Shown: positions 1 through 10,961, counted from the first letter of the stretch. The stretch is 64,000 bases of DNA from Flavobacterium oreochromis (GCF_019565455.1 NZ_CP067377.1:1866001-1930000); one strand, 5' to 3'. The notes: generated by a model not told the origin, from the letters alone. Numbers and translations are program-made.

Positions 1-3000
1 CAGTAATCGGAACTAACCCAGGTCAAGTTGCATTAACACCAGTAACCGTTCCAGCAGGTTTAACTTTAAACGCTGATGGTACTATCACAGTAAATGCAAA
101 CACGCCATCAGGAACGTATGTAGTTACTTACCAAATTTGTGAAAATGGAGCGTTACCAAATCCACCAGGAAATTGTGATACAGCTACAGCAACAGTAGTG
201 GTATTGAATCCAATTGATGCTGTAAATGATACTCCAGCTGTAGTAACAGTAGGAGATAGCACACCAAGTGTTATCTTAAATGATACGTTAGATGGTGCTC
301 CAGCAGTAATCGGAACTAACCCAGGTCAAGTTGCATTAACACCAGTAACCGTTCCAGCAGGTTTAACTTTAAACGCTGATGGTACTATCACAGTAAATGC
401 AAACACGCCATCAGGAACGTATGTAGTTACTTACCAAATTTGTGAAAATGGAGCAGTTCCAGCAAATTGTGATACAGCTACAGCAACAGTAGTGGTATTG
501 AATCCAATTGATGCTGTAAATGATACTCCAGCAGTAGTAACAGTAGGTGATAGCACACCAAGTGTTATCTTAAATGATACGTTAGACGGTGCTCCAGCAG
601 TAATCGGAACTAACCCAGGTCAAGTTGCTTTAACACCAGTAACCGTTCCAGCAGGTTTAACTTTAAACGCTGATGGTAGAATTACCGTTAATCCATTAAC
701 TCCATCAGGAACGTATGTAGTTACTTACCAAATTTGTGAAAATGGAGCAGTTCCAGCAAATTGTGATACAGCTACAGCAACAGTAGTGGTATTGAATCCA
801 ATAGACGCGGTTAACGATACCCCAGCAGTAGTAACAGTAGGTGATAGCACACCAAGTGTTATCTTAAATGATACGTTAGACGGTGCTCCAGCAGTAATCG
901 GAACTAACCCAGGTCAAGTTGCATTAACACCAGTAACCGTTCCAGCAGGTTTAACTTTAAACGCTGATGGTACTATCACAGTAAATGCAAACACGCCATC
1001 AGGAACGTATGTAGTTACTTACCAAATTTGTGAAAATGGAGCGTTACCAAATCCACCAGGAAATTGTGATACAGCTACAGCAACAGTAGTGGTATTGAAT
1101 CCAATTGATGCTGTAAATGATACTCCAGCAGTAGTAACAGTAGGTGATAGCACACCAAGTGTTATCTTAAATGATACGTTAGACGGTGCTCCAGCAGTAA
1201 TCGGAACTAACCCAGGTCAAGTTGCTTTAACACCAGTAACCGTTCCAGCAGGTTTAACTTTAAACGCTGATGGTAGAATTACCGTTAATCCATTAACTCC
1301 ATCAGGAACGTATGTAGTTACTTACCAAATCTGTGAAAATGGAGCGTTACCAAATCCACCAGGAAATTGTGATACAGCTACAGCAACAGTAGTGGTATTG
1401 AATCCAATTGATGCTGTAAATGATACTCCAGCTGTAGTAACAGTAGGAGATAGCACACCAAGTGTTATCTTAAATGATACGTTAGATGGTGCTCCAGCAG
1501 TAATCGGAACTAACCCAGGTCAAGTTGCATTAACACCAGTAACCGTTCCAGCAGGTTTAACTTTAAACGCTGATGGTAGAATTACCGTTAATCCATTAAC
1601 TCCATCAGGAACGTATGTAGTTACTTACCAAATCTGTGAAAATGGAGCGTTACCAAATCCACCAGGAAATTGTGATACAGCTACAGCAACAGTAGTGGTA
1701 TTGAATCCAATTGATGCTGTAAATGATACTCCAGCTGTAGTAACAGTAGGAGATAGCACACCAAGTGTTATCTTAAATGATACGTTAGATGGTGCTCCAG
1801 CAGTAATCGGAACTAACCCAGGTCAAGTTGCATTAACACCAGTAACCGTTCCAGCAGGTTTAACTTTAAACGCTGATGGTAGAATTACCGTTAATCCATT
1901 AACTCCATCAGGAACGTATGTAGTTACTTACCAAATCTGTGAAAATGGAGCGTTACCAAATCCACCAGGAAATTGTGATACAGCTACAGCAACAGTAGTG
2001 GTATTGAATCCAATTGATGCTGTAAATGATACCCCAGCAGTAGTAACAGTAGGTGATAGCACATCAAGTGTTATCTTAAATGATACGTTAGATGGTGCTC
2101 CAGCAGTAATCGGAACTAACCCAGGTCAAGTTGCATTAACACCAGTAACCGTTCCAGCAGGTTTAACTTTAAACGCTGATGGTACTATCACAGTAAATGC
2201 AAACACGCCATCAGGAACGTATGTAGTTACTTACCAAATTTGTGAAAATGGAGCGTTACCAAATCCACCAGGAAATTGTGATACAGCTACAGCAACAGTA
2301 GTGGTATTGAATCCAATTGATGCTGTAAATGATACTCCAGCAGTAGTAACAGGAGGAGATACAACTCCAAGTGTAATTTTAAACGATACTTTTAATAACC
2401 TTCCAGTAGTAATCGGAACTAACCCAGGTCAAGTTGTATTAACACCAGTAACCGTTCCAGCAGGCTTGACGTTAAATGCTGACGGTACTATCACAGTAAA
2501 TGCAAACACGCCATCAGGAACGTATGTAGTTACTTACCAAATCTGTGAAAATGGAGCAGTTCCAGGAAATTGTGATACAGCTACAGCAACAGTAGTGGTA
2601 TTGAATCCAATTGATGCTGTAAATGATACTCCAGCAGTAGTAACAGTAGGTGATAGCACACCAAGTGTTATCTTAAATGATACGTTAGATGGTGCTCCAG
2701 CAGTAATCGGAACTAACCCAGGTCAAGTTGCATTAACACCAGTAACCGTTCCAGCAGGTTTAACTTTAAACGCTGATGGTACTATCACAGTAAATGCAAA
2801 CACGCCATCAGGAACGTATGTAGTTACTTACCAAATTTGTGAAAATGGAGCAGTTCCAGCAAATTGTGATACAGCTACAGCAACAGTAGTGGTATTGAAT
2901 CCAATTGATGCTGTAAATGATACTCCAGCAGTAGTAACAGTAGGTGATAGCACACCAAGTGTTATCTTAAATGATACGTTAGATGGTGCTCCAGCAGTGA

Positions 3001-4142
3001 TCGGAACTAACCCAGGTCAAGTTGCATTAACACCAGTAACCGTTCCAGCAGGCTTGACGTTAAATGCTGACGGTACTATCACAGTAAATGCAAACACGCC
3101 ATCAGGAACGTATGTAGTTACTTACCAAATCTGTGAAAATGGAGCGTTACCAAATCCACCAGGAAATTGTGATACAGCTACAGCAACAGTAGTGGTATTG
3201 AATCCAATTGTAGCGAATCCAGATACAGAAACTATTACAGCAGGTACAACAGGTGGTGTAGTGATATTTGGAAATGACACTTTAGGTGTTCCAAAGGTTT
3301 CGGTAGGTTCAGGTCCAGGACAGGTGACTTTAACAGTAGGTTCACTTCCAAATGGATTTACTTATAACGCTGCTACAGGTACTGTGTCAGTAGCACCTAC
3401 GGTTGCAGATGGTCCATATACTTTTACGTATACTATTTGTGAAAATGGAGCAGTTCCAGCAAATTGTAGTACAACTACCGTGACTATTACTGTACTTGCT
3501 AAGGTAGATGCTGTGGATGATATATACTCTGTGGCTAATGGAAGTACAGGAGGAATTGCAGGATATGTTCTAGCAAATGATACGATCAATAATCAAGGAG
3601 CGGGATCAGCTACTTTGTCTACTGTTTCGCTAACAGTGATTACTTCTGCTCAGCCAGTAATTACTGCTCCAGCTAATTCGCCTGTACCATATTTAGACAT
3701 ACATACAGGAAATGTTGTAGTTCCTCCAGGAACTCCTGCAGGAGAGTATATAATAAAGTATGAGGCTGCTTTAGCAATTAATCCAGGTGTAAAAGATCCA
3801 GCTACAGTTATAGTAACTGTGAATCCAGCTGGAGGAGATGAGATTGTAATTTATAACCATATGACTCCCAATGGAGATGGTTATAATGATATTTTCTTGA
3901 TAGATGGTATAGATAAGTTTCCTAATAATACTGTAGAGGTTTATAACCGTTGGGGAGTATTAGTTTATGAGGCAATTGGTTATAACAATAATGACCGTGC
4001 ATTCCGAGGAATATCTACAGGAAGAGTTACGATTAATCAGTTAGAGCAATTACCAGAAGGGACGTATTATTATATGTTCAAATATGTTAATGCAGAAGGG
4101 GTAACCAAAGAAAAAGCAGGTTATTTATATATCAATAGATAG
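1..4142 (+). CDS. Giant repeat adhesin, T9SS type B cargo (3' part only)
   Basis: The reading frame is open from base 3, so the start lies off the left edge; no start codon inside the window should be taken as the real one. About 1,379 residues are visible. They comprise a partial then ten full copies of a 98- or 101-residue module (bases 207-3200), two diverged modules (about 3201-3830), and a C-terminal domain of about 100 residues (from about 3837). That domain carries [18 protein letters not shown] and GTYYYMFKY, the hallmarks of the gliding-motility-associated (CHU_C, type B) secretion signal. Each module holds two cysteines in the YQICENG...NCDT segment, which could form a disulphide. 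The family is exported by the type IX system and displayed on the cell surface for adhesion or gliding. The SprF-like gene directly downstream supports this. The exact ligand is unknown. Confidence 0.93.
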   Translation, partial: VIGTNPGQVALTPVTVPAGLTLNADGTITVNANTPSGTYVVTYQICENGALPNPPGNCDTATATVVVLNPIDAVNDTPAVVTVGDSTPSVILNDTLDGAPAVIGTNPGQVALTPVTVPAGLTLNADGTITVNANTPSGTYVVTYQICENGAVPANCDTATATVVVLNPIDAVNDTPAVVTVGDSTPSVILNDTLDGAPAVIGTNPGQVALTPVTVPAGLTLNADGRITVNPLTPSGTYVVTYQICENGAVPANCDTATATVVVLNPIDAVNDTPAVVTVGDSTPSVILNDTLDGAPAVIGTNPGQVALTPVTVPAGLTLNADGTITVNANTPSGTYVVTYQICENGALPNPPGNCDTATATVVVLNPIDAVNDTPAVVTVGDSTPSVILNDTLDGAPAVIGTNPGQVALTPVTVPAGLTLNADGRITVNPLTPSGTYVVTYQICENGALPNPPGNCDTATATVVVLNPIDAVNDTPAVVTVGDSTPSVILNDTLDGAPAVIGTNPGQVALTPVTVPAGLTLNADGRITVNPLTPSGTYVVTYQICENGALPNPPGNCDTATATVVVLNPIDAVNDTPAVVTVGDSTPSVILNDTLDGAPAVIGTNPGQVALTPVTVPAGLTLNADGRITVNPLTPSGTYVVTYQICENGALPNPPGNCDTATATVVVLNPIDAVNDTPAVVTVGDSTSSVILNDTLDGAPAVIGTNPGQVALTPVTVPAGLTLNADGTITVNANTPSGTYVVTYQICENGALPNPPGNCDTATATVVVLNPIDAVNDTPAVVTGGDTTPSVILNDTFNNLPVVIGTNPGQVVLTPVTVPAGLTLNADGTITVNANTPSGTYVVTYQICENGAVPGNCDTATATVVVLNPIDAVNDTPAVVTVGDSTPSVILNDTLDGAPAVIGTNPGQVALTPVTVPAGLTLNADGTITVNANTPSGTYVVTYQICENGAVPANCDTATATVVVLNPIDAVNDTPAVVTVGDSTPSVILNDTLDGAPAVIGTNPGQVALTPVTVPAGLTLNADGTITVNANTPSGTYVVTYQICENGALPNPPGNCDTATATVVVLNPIVANPDTETITAGTTGGVVIFGNDTLGVPKVSVGSGPGQVTLTVGSLPNGFTYNAATGTVSVAPTVADGPYTFTYTICENGAVPANCSTTTVTITVLAKVDAVDDIYSVANGSTGGIAGYVLANDTINNQGAGSATLSTVSLTVITSAQPVITAPANSPVPYLDIHTGNVVVPPGTPAGEYIIKYEAALAINPGVKDPATVIVTVNPAGGDEIVIYNHMTPNGDGYNDIFLIDGIDKFPNNTVEVYNRWGVLVYEAIGYNNNDRAFRGISTGRVTINQLEQLPEGTYYYMFKYVNAEGVTKEKAGYLYINR
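207..3200 (+). repeat. Ten tandem 294/303-bp near-identical coding repeats
   Basis: Unit starts (aatccaat) fall at 207, 501, 795, 1098, 1401, 1704, 2007, 2310, 2604 and 2898, with the array ending at 3200. Spacing is 294 bp for the short form (GAVPANCDT or GAVPGNCDT) and 303 bp for the long form ([12 protein letters not shown]). A second two-state block is GTITVNANT versus GRITVNPLT. The two variants are shuffled between units, which looks like gene conversion. The unit starting at 2310 is the most diverged ([10 protein letters not shown]). Copy number in the genome may differ from that assembled. Confidence 0.97.
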
Positions 4143-4150
4143 AGAATTAA

Positions 4151-4179
4151 CATTCCTCCGTTGTAAAGGCGGAGGATGT
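4151..4179 (+). other. Intercistronic hairpin between adhesin and sprF-like gene
   Basis: CATTCCTCCG and CGGAGGATG can pair around a short loop, with one bulged base, just after the adhesin stop. No clear U-run follows, so this may be an mRNA-stabilising or attenuating hairpin rather than a terminator. An ATG at 4176 lies inside the hairpin, which argues for the downstream ATG at 4197 as the start of the next gene. Confidence 0.45.
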
Positions 4180-4196
4180 TTAAAAAAGAGTATCAT

Positions 4197-5111
4197 ATGA
4201 AAAAGAGAATTATATATTTACTACTTTTAATAAGTGGATCTGGTTTTGCTCAACAAGAAGCACAGTACACCCAATATATGTATAACACTGCTAATGTAAA
4301 TCCTGGTTATGCAGGTACCCGAGGTTGTTTTAGTGCATTAGTAATGCACCGTTCACAATGGGTAGGTTTAGAAGGCGCACCGCAGACAAATACAGTTGCA
4401 CTAAGTACCCCTTTAGGTCTTAATAATAAAATGGGATTAGGAGTAAGTGTTATAAACGATAAAATAGGACCTTCAGATGAAAATGCAATATCAGTAGACT
4501 TAAGCTATAATATTGATACCTCAGAGAGATCTAAATTGTCTTTTGGGTTAAAAGGGACAGCAAATTTTTTCAGTGTTGATTTTAATAAAACCAAGATTCA
4601 TAACGTAACAGATGGTTTGTTAAGACAAAATGTAGATAATCGCTTTTTTCCTAATATAGGAGCTGGAGCATTTTGGTATAGTGATAAGAGCTATGTAGGT
4701 TTATCTATACCGTTTATCTTAGAACAAAAATATTATGACAATGATGTTCAATACGTAGCAAGTGAGCGTATGCACCCGCATTTAATAGCAGGACACGTAT
4801 TTCGTTTAAGCAGCGAAGTACAATTTAAGCCATCCACTATGATAAAATACGTAAATGGAGCCCCTTTACAAGTTGATTTGTCAGGTAATTTTTGGTTTAA
4901 TGAAAAATTTTCATTGGGAGCAGCCTATCGTTGGAGTGCAGCATGGAGTGCTATGGCAGGATTTCAGATTAACGATTCTTGGTTAATAGGATATGCCTAT
5001 GATCGTGATGTTACCCGATTAGGGAACTTTAATTCTGGTTCTCATGAAATATTTTTACGTTATGAATTGTTTAAACGTGTAGAAAAAGTGGTAGCCCCAC
5101 GTTTCTTCTAA
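4197..5111 (+). CDS. PorP/SprF family outer membrane protein
   Basis: A 304-residue protein with a signal peptide (MKKRIIYLLLLISGSGFAQ) followed by QEAQYTQYMYNTANVNPGYAG, the classical opening of the PorP/SprF family. The rest is a predicted outer membrane beta-barrel. SprF-type proteins attach or help export the large T9SS adhesin encoded just upstream, here with a type B signal. I chose the ATG at 4197 because it starts exactly at a signal peptide; the in-frame ATG at 4176 lies in a hairpin and would add seven polar residues. The OmpA-like gene follows after 10 bp, so the three genes probably form one adhesin-export operon. Confidence 0.92.
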   Translation: MKKRIIYLLLLISGSGFAQQEAQYTQYMYNTANVNPGYAGTRGCFSALVMHRSQWVGLEGAPQTNTVALSTPLGLNNKMGLGVSVINDKIGPSDENAISVDLSYNIDTSERSKLSFGLKGTANFFSVDFNKTKIHNVTDGLLRQNVDNRFFPNIGAGAFWYSDKSYVGLSIPFILEQKYYDNDVQYVASERMHPHLIAGHVFRLSSEVQFKPSTMIKYVNGAPLQVDLSGNFWFNEKFSLGAAYRWSAAWSAMAGFQINDSWLIGYAYDRDVTRLGNFNSGSHEIFLRYELFKRVEKVVAPRFF

Positions 5112-5121
5112 AACTATTATT

Positions 5122-7077
5122 ATGAAAAAAATAATTTTATTTACCGTATTAGGATTGTCTTTGCATAATGGATATGCACAAGAGAGAAAGATCATAAAAG
5201 CAGGTAATCACTATAATGGTTTAGCATACGTCGATGCAATTGATACCTACTTAAAAGTAGCTCAAAAAGGATATAAATCAAAAGAGTTATTTCAACGTTT
5301 AGGTGATTCATATTATTACAATGCTAAATTCATAGAAGCTAATAAATGGTATACTGAATTATTCGCCTTAGGTGAAACAATAGAAGCAGAATACTATTAT
5401 CGTTATGCTCAAACGCTAAAATCATTAGAAGATTATAAAAAAGCAGATGAGTATATGAATAGATTTTATCAATTAACATCAAAAGATACACGAGCTAATA
5501 TCTTTAACAATCAAAAAGATTATAAAAATATTATAGCAAAGAATTCAGGACGTTTTGAGATAAAAGCAGTAAGTGTTAATGGAAAGTCTTCAGATTATGG
5601 GACAGCATTTTATGGAGATAAAGTTTTATTTGCTTCAACCCGAGACTCTATAGGTCTTTTTAAAACCCGAGCAAAATGGACAGGGAATTCATTTACCAAT
5701 TTATATATTGCTGATAAAAATGAAACAGCAGATGATCTACTCAAAGCAGTACGTTTCTCAAAAGCAATCAACTCAAAATACCATGAAGATTCACCCGTTT
5801 TTACCAAAGATTTAAAGACGGTTTACTTTACCCGTAATAATTTTAATGAAGGCAAAGTAGGAAAAGACGATAACAAAGTAGTAAACTTAAAAATATATCG
5901 TGCGAACTTAAACTCCAAAGGAGAATGGGTAAATGTAGTTGAATTACCTTTTAATAGCGATCAATATAGCGTAGCCCATCCAGCATTATCACCAGATGAA
6001 AAGACTCTGTATTTTGCATCCAATATGCCAGGGACTTATGGACAATCAGATTTGTTCAAAGTAGCTATTTTAGGAGAAAATAGTTATGGAACCCCTGTTA
6101 ATTTAGGAAGTGGAATTAATACAGAATCAAGAGAAACATTTCCTTTTATAACAGAAAAAGGAGTATTATATTATTCAACTGATGGTCAACAAGGACTAGG
6201 AGGCCTAGATATTTATGCTACACAATTAGATGAAAAAGGAATGGCATCTAATTTAGTAAACATTGGATCCCCAATAAATGGTCCTATGGATGACTTTGCT
6301 TTTATTATAGACGAAAAAGGAAAAGGATTCTTCTCTTCAAATCGTACAGGAGGAAAAGGTCTAGATGATATTTATAGCTTCATAGAAAAATCCCCTTTAA
6401 ATTTAGAGATTCAACATGAGTTAGCAGGAATAGTTACAAATTCAGAAACAGGAGAAATAATTCCAGGAGCTACCGTAACCTTGTATGATGATAAATTTAA
6501 TGAAATTGGAAAAGTTTTAGCAGATGAAAAAGGCCTTTATGATTTCAAGAAAGTACCTGCTGGTAAAAAATATTACGTAAGAGCAGAGAAAGACGAATAT
6601 GAAACAAAAGAAAAATCAGTTGATATTCCAAACAAAACAGGAAAAACCAACTTGCCAATAGATACAGCTAAAAAAGTACGAGTAATAAAAGAAGGTTCAG
6701 ATCTAGCAAAAATATTTGATATTAAAATCATTTATTTTGATTTAGATAAATCATTTATTCGTTCTGACGCAGCAGTAGAGCTAGCAAAAATATTAGAAGT
6801 AATGAAACAATATCCAACGATGAAAGTAGATGTTAGATCCCATACAGATTGTCGTCAAACAGCAGCATATAATGCTAAACTTTCTGATCGTAGAGCAAAA
6901 GAAACAATGGCTTGGTTAGTTAAAAATGGCATAGCCAAAGATCGTTTAACAGGACGTGGTTATGGAGAATCACAGTTAGTAAACAACTGTGCTTGCGAAC
7001 CTACAAACGAATCTTCTTGTACAGAAGAACAACATCAAGCTAACAGAAGAAGCGAGTTTATTATCGTAAAAATGTAA
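5122..7077 (+). CDS. OmpA family protein with TPR, PD40 and carboxypeptidase-regulatory-like domains
   Basis: 651 residues. A signal peptide (MKKIILFTVLGLSLHNGYA) is followed by TPR-like helices (about 25-130). A PD40/WD40-like propeller follows (about 150-425; for example LSPDEKTLYFASN, GVLYYSTDG, GKGFFSSNRTGG). Next come a carboxypeptidase-regulatory-like fold (LAGIVTNSETGEIIPGATVT, about 433-520) and an OmpA C-terminal peptidoglycan-binding domain (IYFDLDKSFIRSDA ... HTDCR ... NRRSEF). This architecture is typical of the third gene behind PorP/SprF-linked T9SS adhesins in flavobacteria. It probably anchors the outer membrane complex to peptidoglycan. The gene is followed by a strong terminator, so it ends the operon. 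Confidence 0.92.
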   Translation: MKKIILFTVLGLSLHNGYAQERKIIKAGNHYNGLAYVDAIDTYLKVAQKGYKSKELFQRLGDSYYYNAKFIEANKWYTELFALGETIEAEYYYRYAQTLKSLEDYKKADEYMNRFYQLTSKDTRANIFNNQKDYKNIIAKNSGRFEIKAVSVNGKSSDYGTAFYGDKVLFASTRDSIGLFKTRAKWTGNSFTNLYIADKNETADDLLKAVRFSKAINSKYHEDSPVFTKDLKTVYFTRNNFNEGKVGKDDNKVVNLKIYRANLNSKGEWVNVVELPFNSDQYSVAHPALSPDEKTLYFASNMPGTYGQSDLFKVAILGENSYGTPVNLGSGINTESRETFPFITEKGVLYYSTDGQQGLGGLDIYATQLDEKGMASNLVNIGSPINGPMDDFAFIIDEKGKGFFSSNRTGGKGLDDIYSFIEKSPLNLEIQHELAGIVTNSETGEIIPGATVTLYDDKFNEIGKVLADEKGLYDFKKVPAGKKYYVRAEKDEYETKEKSVDIPNKTGKTNLPIDTAKKVRVIKEGSDLAKIFDIKIIYFDLDKSFIRSDAAVELAKILEVMKQYPTMKVDVRSHTDCRQTAAYNAKLSDRRAKETMAWLVKNGIAKDRLTGRGYGESQLVNNCACEPTNESSCTEEQHQANRRSEFIIVKM

Positions 7078-7100
7078 TAAAATTTTTGTTTAATAGAAAA

Positions 7101-7127
7101 GCACCTTTTATAAAAGGTGCTTTTTTC
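7101..7127 (+). terminator. Rho-independent terminator of adhesin operon
   Basis: GCACCTTTTATAAAAGGTGC forms a perfect stem followed by TTTTTT. It lies 24 bp after the OmpA-like stop. Confidence 0.92.
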
Positions 7128-7161
7128 GTTAATAATTTTTTGTTAATAGATTTATCTTTAC

Positions 7162-7191
7162 TTGTTTAATGTGTTCGAATTCTTATTTTTG
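7162..7191 (+). promoter_or_regulatory. Flavobacterial promoter for the PPIase pair
   Basis: TTG at 7162-7164, a 19-bp spacer, then TATTTTTG at 7184-7191. This matches the Bacteroidetes consensus TTG-N19-TAnnTTTG exactly. Transcription would begin near 7197, which rules out the TTG at 7194 as the start codon of the next gene. Confidence 0.7.
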
Positions 7192-7214
7192 CTTTGCTAT
7201 TTATAAATTATAAT

Positions 7215-9176
7215 ATGATAATGAATCTAAAACAGTTTGTAACTACTGCATTATTAACACTATCAGCTGTAGGTTTTTCACAAAATGCTAATAAAGAGGT
7301 TTTGTTTACTATTGATGATAAACCGTATTATACAGATGAATTTTTAAGGGTTTACAATAAAAATATTGATTTAGTTAAGGATGAATCTCAAAAAGATTTG
7401 AATGCTTATTTAGATTTATATGTGGCGTATAAATTAAAAATTAATAAAGCTAATAAATTAGGATTGCAAAATGGAATGCAATATAAGAATGAGTTACGCT
7501 CTTATAGAAATCAATTAGCTAAAAATTACACTTCTGATATTAAGGTTACTAAAGCGTTAATAGATGAAGCTTATTCTAGAATTCAAAAGGAAGTAAAAGC
7601 AGCACATATCCTTATTTTATGTGATGAAGATGCAACACCAGAAGATACATTAAAAGCTTATAAGCAAATTCAAGATATACGAAATAAGGCAGTTGTAGGT
7701 CAGTCTTTTGAATCATTAGCTCTTCAATATTCTCAGGATCCTTCTGCTAAAGAAAATAAAGGGAATTTAGGTTATTTTTCAGCTTTTAGAATGGTTTATC
7801 CTTTTGAATCTGCTGCCTATAAAACAAAGATAGGTGATGTTTCCATGCCTGTACGAACAAAGTTTGGATATCATTTATTAAAAGTACAAGATGTAAGAGA
7901 AAATAGAGGAGAGGTAACAGTTGCACATATAATGATCTTAAAGCCTCAAACAAAAACAGATGCAGATATAACTAAAGCTAAAAATGCAATTTTTGATATT
8001 TATTCAAAATTAAAACAAGGAGAAAATTTTTCGACTTTAGCAAATCAGTTTTCAGAAGATAAGAGTTCTGCTCCAAAAGGAGGAACTTTGCCTCGATTTA
8101 GTTCAGGTCAGTTGAGTTCAGATATTTTTGAAGATAAAGCATTTGAATTAAAAAATATAGGAGATTATTCAGAACCATTTGAAAGTCAATTTGGATGGCA
8201 TATCGTTAAGCTTATTGAAAAATTTCCTATTAAGAAGTTACAAGAAATGGAGCGAGAATTAGATGTAAAAATTAGAAAAGATGACCGCTCAAAAATTATT
8301 ATTTCAGCATTGACTTCTAAACTACATCAAAAATATCCTGTAAAGCGAAATGAAAAAATATTTTCAGAAATTAAAAATACCGTTACAGATGCTTATTATG
8401 CTGGAGAATGGAATATGCCTGAAAATAAAAAACAATTTGATCAGGAATTAGTGAAAATAGGAGAGAAAACTATTTTAGGAACAAATTTTCTAAATGAATT
8501 AAATTCTCAACAAAAAGCAAAATTAAAAATTAAACCTATTACAAAATTAGTAGATCAAGTATATTCTAATTTTATAGATAACCAGTTAAATCTTTATTAT
8601 AATGAAAATTTAGAAAAAGAATTTCCTGATTTTGCTAATATTGTAGAAGAATATAGAGACGGCTTATTGTTATTTGATTTGATGGAAAAAGAAATTTGGA
8701 ATAAAGCTAAACAAGATACAATTGGACTTAAAAATTATTTCGAAAAAAATAAATTGAAATACCAATGGAAAAATAGAGCTGAAATAATAACGGTTTCTTC
8801 TACTAATGAAGAATTTGTAAAAAAGGCTCAAAAATTATTAAAAGAAAATCTTACAATAGATCAGCTTAAAGAAAAATTAAACACAAAAGAAGTTATTAAT
8901 GTTATTCCTAAGAAAGAAATAATTGAAGAAGGAGCTAATCCTAATATTATTCTAAAAGAAGGGATTTCTAAGATTTATAAGGAAAAAGACTATTTTTACG
9001 TTAATAAAGTTCTAAAAGTATTACCTGCTACACAAAAAACATTAGAAGAAACAAAAGGAAAAGTAATTAGTGATTACCAACAATATTTAGAAGATAATTG
9101 GGTTTCAGAACTCAAAAAAGAATTTAAAATAGATATAAATAATAGTGTTTTTGAGAAAATAAAAACATCTAAATAA
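7215..9176 (+). CDS. Periplasmic peptidylprolyl isomerase, two parvulin domains
   Basis: About 653 residues with a signal peptide (MNLKQFVTTALLTLSAVGFSQ) and two parvulin (PpiC/rotamase) domains. The first spans about residues 125-230 (KAAHILIL ... YSQDPSAKENKGNLGYF ... FGYHLLKV). The second spans about 237-345 (VAHIMILK ... FSEDKSSAPKGGTLPRF ... FGWHIVKL). A long C-terminal chaperone-like extension follows. It is expected to assist folding of secreted and outer membrane proteins. Possible ATG starts are 7215 and 7221; both lie downstream of the promoter at 7162. The second isomerase follows after 21 bp, so the pair is probably co-transcribed. Confidence 0.92.
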   Translation: MIMNLKQFVTTALLTLSAVGFSQNANKEVLFTIDDKPYYTDEFLRVYNKNIDLVKDESQKDLNAYLDLYVAYKLKINKANKLGLQNGMQYKNELRSYRNQLAKNYTSDIKVTKALIDEAYSRIQKEVKAAHILILCDEDATPEDTLKAYKQIQDIRNKAVVGQSFESLALQYSQDPSAKENKGNLGYFSAFRMVYPFESAAYKTKIGDVSMPVRTKFGYHLLKVQDVRENRGEVTVAHIMILKPQTKTDADITKAKNAIFDIYSKLKQGENFSTLANQFSEDKSSAPKGGTLPRFSSGQLSSDIFEDKAFELKNIGDYSEPFESQFGWHIVKLIEKFPIKKLQEMERELDVKIRKDDRSKIIISALTSKLHQKYPVKRNEKIFSEIKNTVTDAYYAGEWNMPENKKQFDQELVKIGEKTILGTNFLNELNSQQKAKLKIKPITKLVDQVYSNFIDNQLNLYYNENLEKEFPDFANIVEEYRDGLLLFDLMEKEIWNKAKQDTIGLKNYFEKNKLKYQWKNRAEIITVSSTNEEFVKKAQKLLKENLTIDQLKEKLNTKEVINVIPKKEIIEEGANPNIILKEGISKIYKEKDYFYVNKVLKVLPATQKTLEETKGKVISDYQQYLEDNWVSELKKEFKIDINNSVFEKIKTSK

Positions 9177-9197
9177 AAAAATAATAAAGCAATAAAA

Positions 9198-10550
9198 ATG
9201 AAATTAATTCAAAAAGTAAGTGTTTTTCTAACTTTATTCATAGCCGTTTTTTCGACTACTGCTCAAAAAACAAAAGTAGATGGTGTAGTTGGAGTAGTAG
9301 GAGACTACATAATTTTAGATTCTGATATTGATAAAACATATATTGAACTAAAACAGCAAGGAATTAATACAAAGGAAATTTCCCGTTGTCAGATGTTAGG
9401 TAAACTATTAGAAGATAAATTATATGCACATCAAGCTGTTCAAGATAGTATTGTAGTAACAGATTCAGAAGTAAATCAAAAATTAGAAGAACAGCTGGAT
9501 TATGCAAAACAACAATTGGGGTCAATAGAAAAAGTAGTTGAATATTATAGAAAATCTAGTGAACAAGATTTAAGAACAGAATTATTTGATATCATAAAAT
9601 CAAATAAATTGACAGCAGAAATGCAAAAAAAAATTGTAGATCGTGTGACCATTACACCTGAAGAAGTTCGGGATTTTTATAAAAAAATCCCAAAAGAAGA
9701 ATTACCTGTTTTTGGTGCTGAGATGCAATTAGCGCAAATCGTAGTTAAACCTGAAATTACAAAAGAAGGAAAACAAGCCGTTATAGATCAACTAAAATCA
9801 TTAAAAAAAGATGTTTTAGAAAACGGAGCTAGTTTCTTTACTAAAGCAGTTTTATATTCAGAAGATCCTGGTTCAAAAAACAATGGAGGGTATTATAAAA
9901 TGAACCGTAAAACCCAATTTGTAAAAGAATTTAAAGACGTAGCCTTTGCTTTACAAGAAGGAGAAATATCAGAGCCTTTTGAAACAGAATTTGGATATCA
10001 TATTATTCAATTAGAAAAAATAAAAGGACAAGATTTAGAATTACGTCATATCGTAATTGCTCCTAAAGCTTCTGATAAATCCGTAAAAGAAGCAAAAGAA
10101 AAAGCAGAAAAAATTAGAACACGTATCTTAAATAAAGAATTAACCTTTGCTCAAGCAGCTCGTCAGTTTTCAGATGAAAAAGAAACTAAAAATGATGGAG
10201 GTGTTTTAATAAATCCAAAAACACAAGATACTCGTTTTGAGTTGACAAAAATGGACCCTTCCATTTATGGAGTAGTCGCAAATTTAAAAGATGGTGAAAT
10301 ATCATATCCTATTACAGATGAAGATAGAACAGGTGCTAAGTTTTTTAAAATAATGACAGTAACAAATCGTTTTGAGGAACATACCGCTGATTATGCTAAA
10401 GATTATTTGCGTTTAAAAGAATTAGCATTAAAAGAAAAGCAATTAAAAGAAATTGCAAAATGGAGTACTGATAAGATAAAAGAAACACATATTAAAATTA
10501 ATGGAGAATATCGTGATTGTAAATTCACCAATAATTGGTTGAAAAAATAA
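9198..10550 (+). CDS. SurA-like periplasmic peptidylprolyl isomerase
   Basis: 450 residues. A signal peptide (MKLIQKVSVFLTLFIAVFSTTAQ) leads into a SurA N-terminal chaperone region (VDGVVGVVGDYIILDSDID). Two parvulin domains follow (about 175-275, with YSEDPGSKNNGGYY and FGYHIIQL; and about 280-385, with LRHIVIAP and FSDEKETKNDGGVL). SurA proteins escort outer membrane beta-barrels through the periplasm. This is the second of two adjacent isomerases and, as in other flavobacteria, is followed by moxR. Confidence 0.92.
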   Translation: MKLIQKVSVFLTLFIAVFSTTAQKTKVDGVVGVVGDYIILDSDIDKTYIELKQQGINTKEISRCQMLGKLLEDKLYAHQAVQDSIVVTDSEVNQKLEEQLDYAKQQLGSIEKVVEYYRKSSEQDLRTELFDIIKSNKLTAEMQKKIVDRVTITPEEVRDFYKKIPKEELPVFGAEMQLAQIVVKPEITKEGKQAVIDQLKSLKKDVLENGASFFTKAVLYSEDPGSKNNGGYYKMNRKTQFVKEFKDVAFALQEGEISEPFETEFGYHIIQLEKIKGQDLELRHIVIAPKASDKSVKEAKEKAEKIRTRILNKELTFAQAARQFSDEKETKNDGGVLINPKTQDTRFELTKMDPSIYGVVANLKDGEISYPITDEDRTGAKFFKIMTVTNRFEEHTADYAKDYLRLKELALKEKQLKEIAKWSTDKIKETHIKINGEYRDCKFTNNWLKK

Positions 10551-10570
10551 TTATCTCAATAAGATGAAAA

Positions 10571-10616
10571 AAGAGGCTGTCAAAAAAAAATTGAACAGCC
10601 TCTTCTTTTGATAAAA
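10571..10616 (+). terminator. Terminator-like hairpin, copy A of a dispersed repeat
   Basis: AAGAGGCTGT (10571-10580) and ACAGCCTCTT (10595-10604) form a perfect 10-bp stem around an A-rich loop. It is followed by cttttgataaaatat. Nearly the same element, including the tail TTTTGATAAAATAT, recurs at 15609. It could act as the terminator of the PPIase pair, but the shared sequence suggests a repeat or an insertion-sequence end. Confidence 0.7.
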
Positions 10617-10961
10617 TATTTTGCTATTGAGTATAATTGTTTAAAGAAATAATGCTAATAGAATACATTTGATTTTTAGGACACGCTCTTTTACTTTTTA
10701 ATATGTTGTAAGGTTAAATCAAATCCTAATTTAGAAATGTATAATATAAATATTCTTATCGTTATTATTCACTTCTGTAATTATAACAATTAAATTTGTT
10801 TTAAAAAGAAAAGTCTTTCTTTGTAAAATTTACTAGGTACTCTAATTTTTTAAATTAAAATAAAAGAGTTAGTTTTATACTTTTATATAACAAACCCTTT
10901 TTTATTTTAAATAAAAGTAACTAAAGTAAGTCTATTTCTTTAGGTCAAAAAAATAAAATAT
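10617..10961. other. AT-rich intergenic gap before moxR
   Basis: No open frame of useful length, RNA gene or clear promoter is visible. The stretch is very AT-rich with many stops in all frames. Lying directly next to repeat copy A, it may be the decayed remains of an inserted element; that is inference only. Confidence 0.4.

Noticed and set aside
207..3200. Regular repeats that could suggest a CRISPR array
   Set aside because: Units are 294-303 bp, coding and in frame; there are no unique spacers.
3362..3589. Minus-strand frame inside the adhesin
   Set aside because: A shadow of a repeat-rich coding region; no family-like sequence.
7194..7214. TTG at 7194 as start of the first PPIase
   Set aside because: It lies before the predicted transcription start and spoils the signal peptide.
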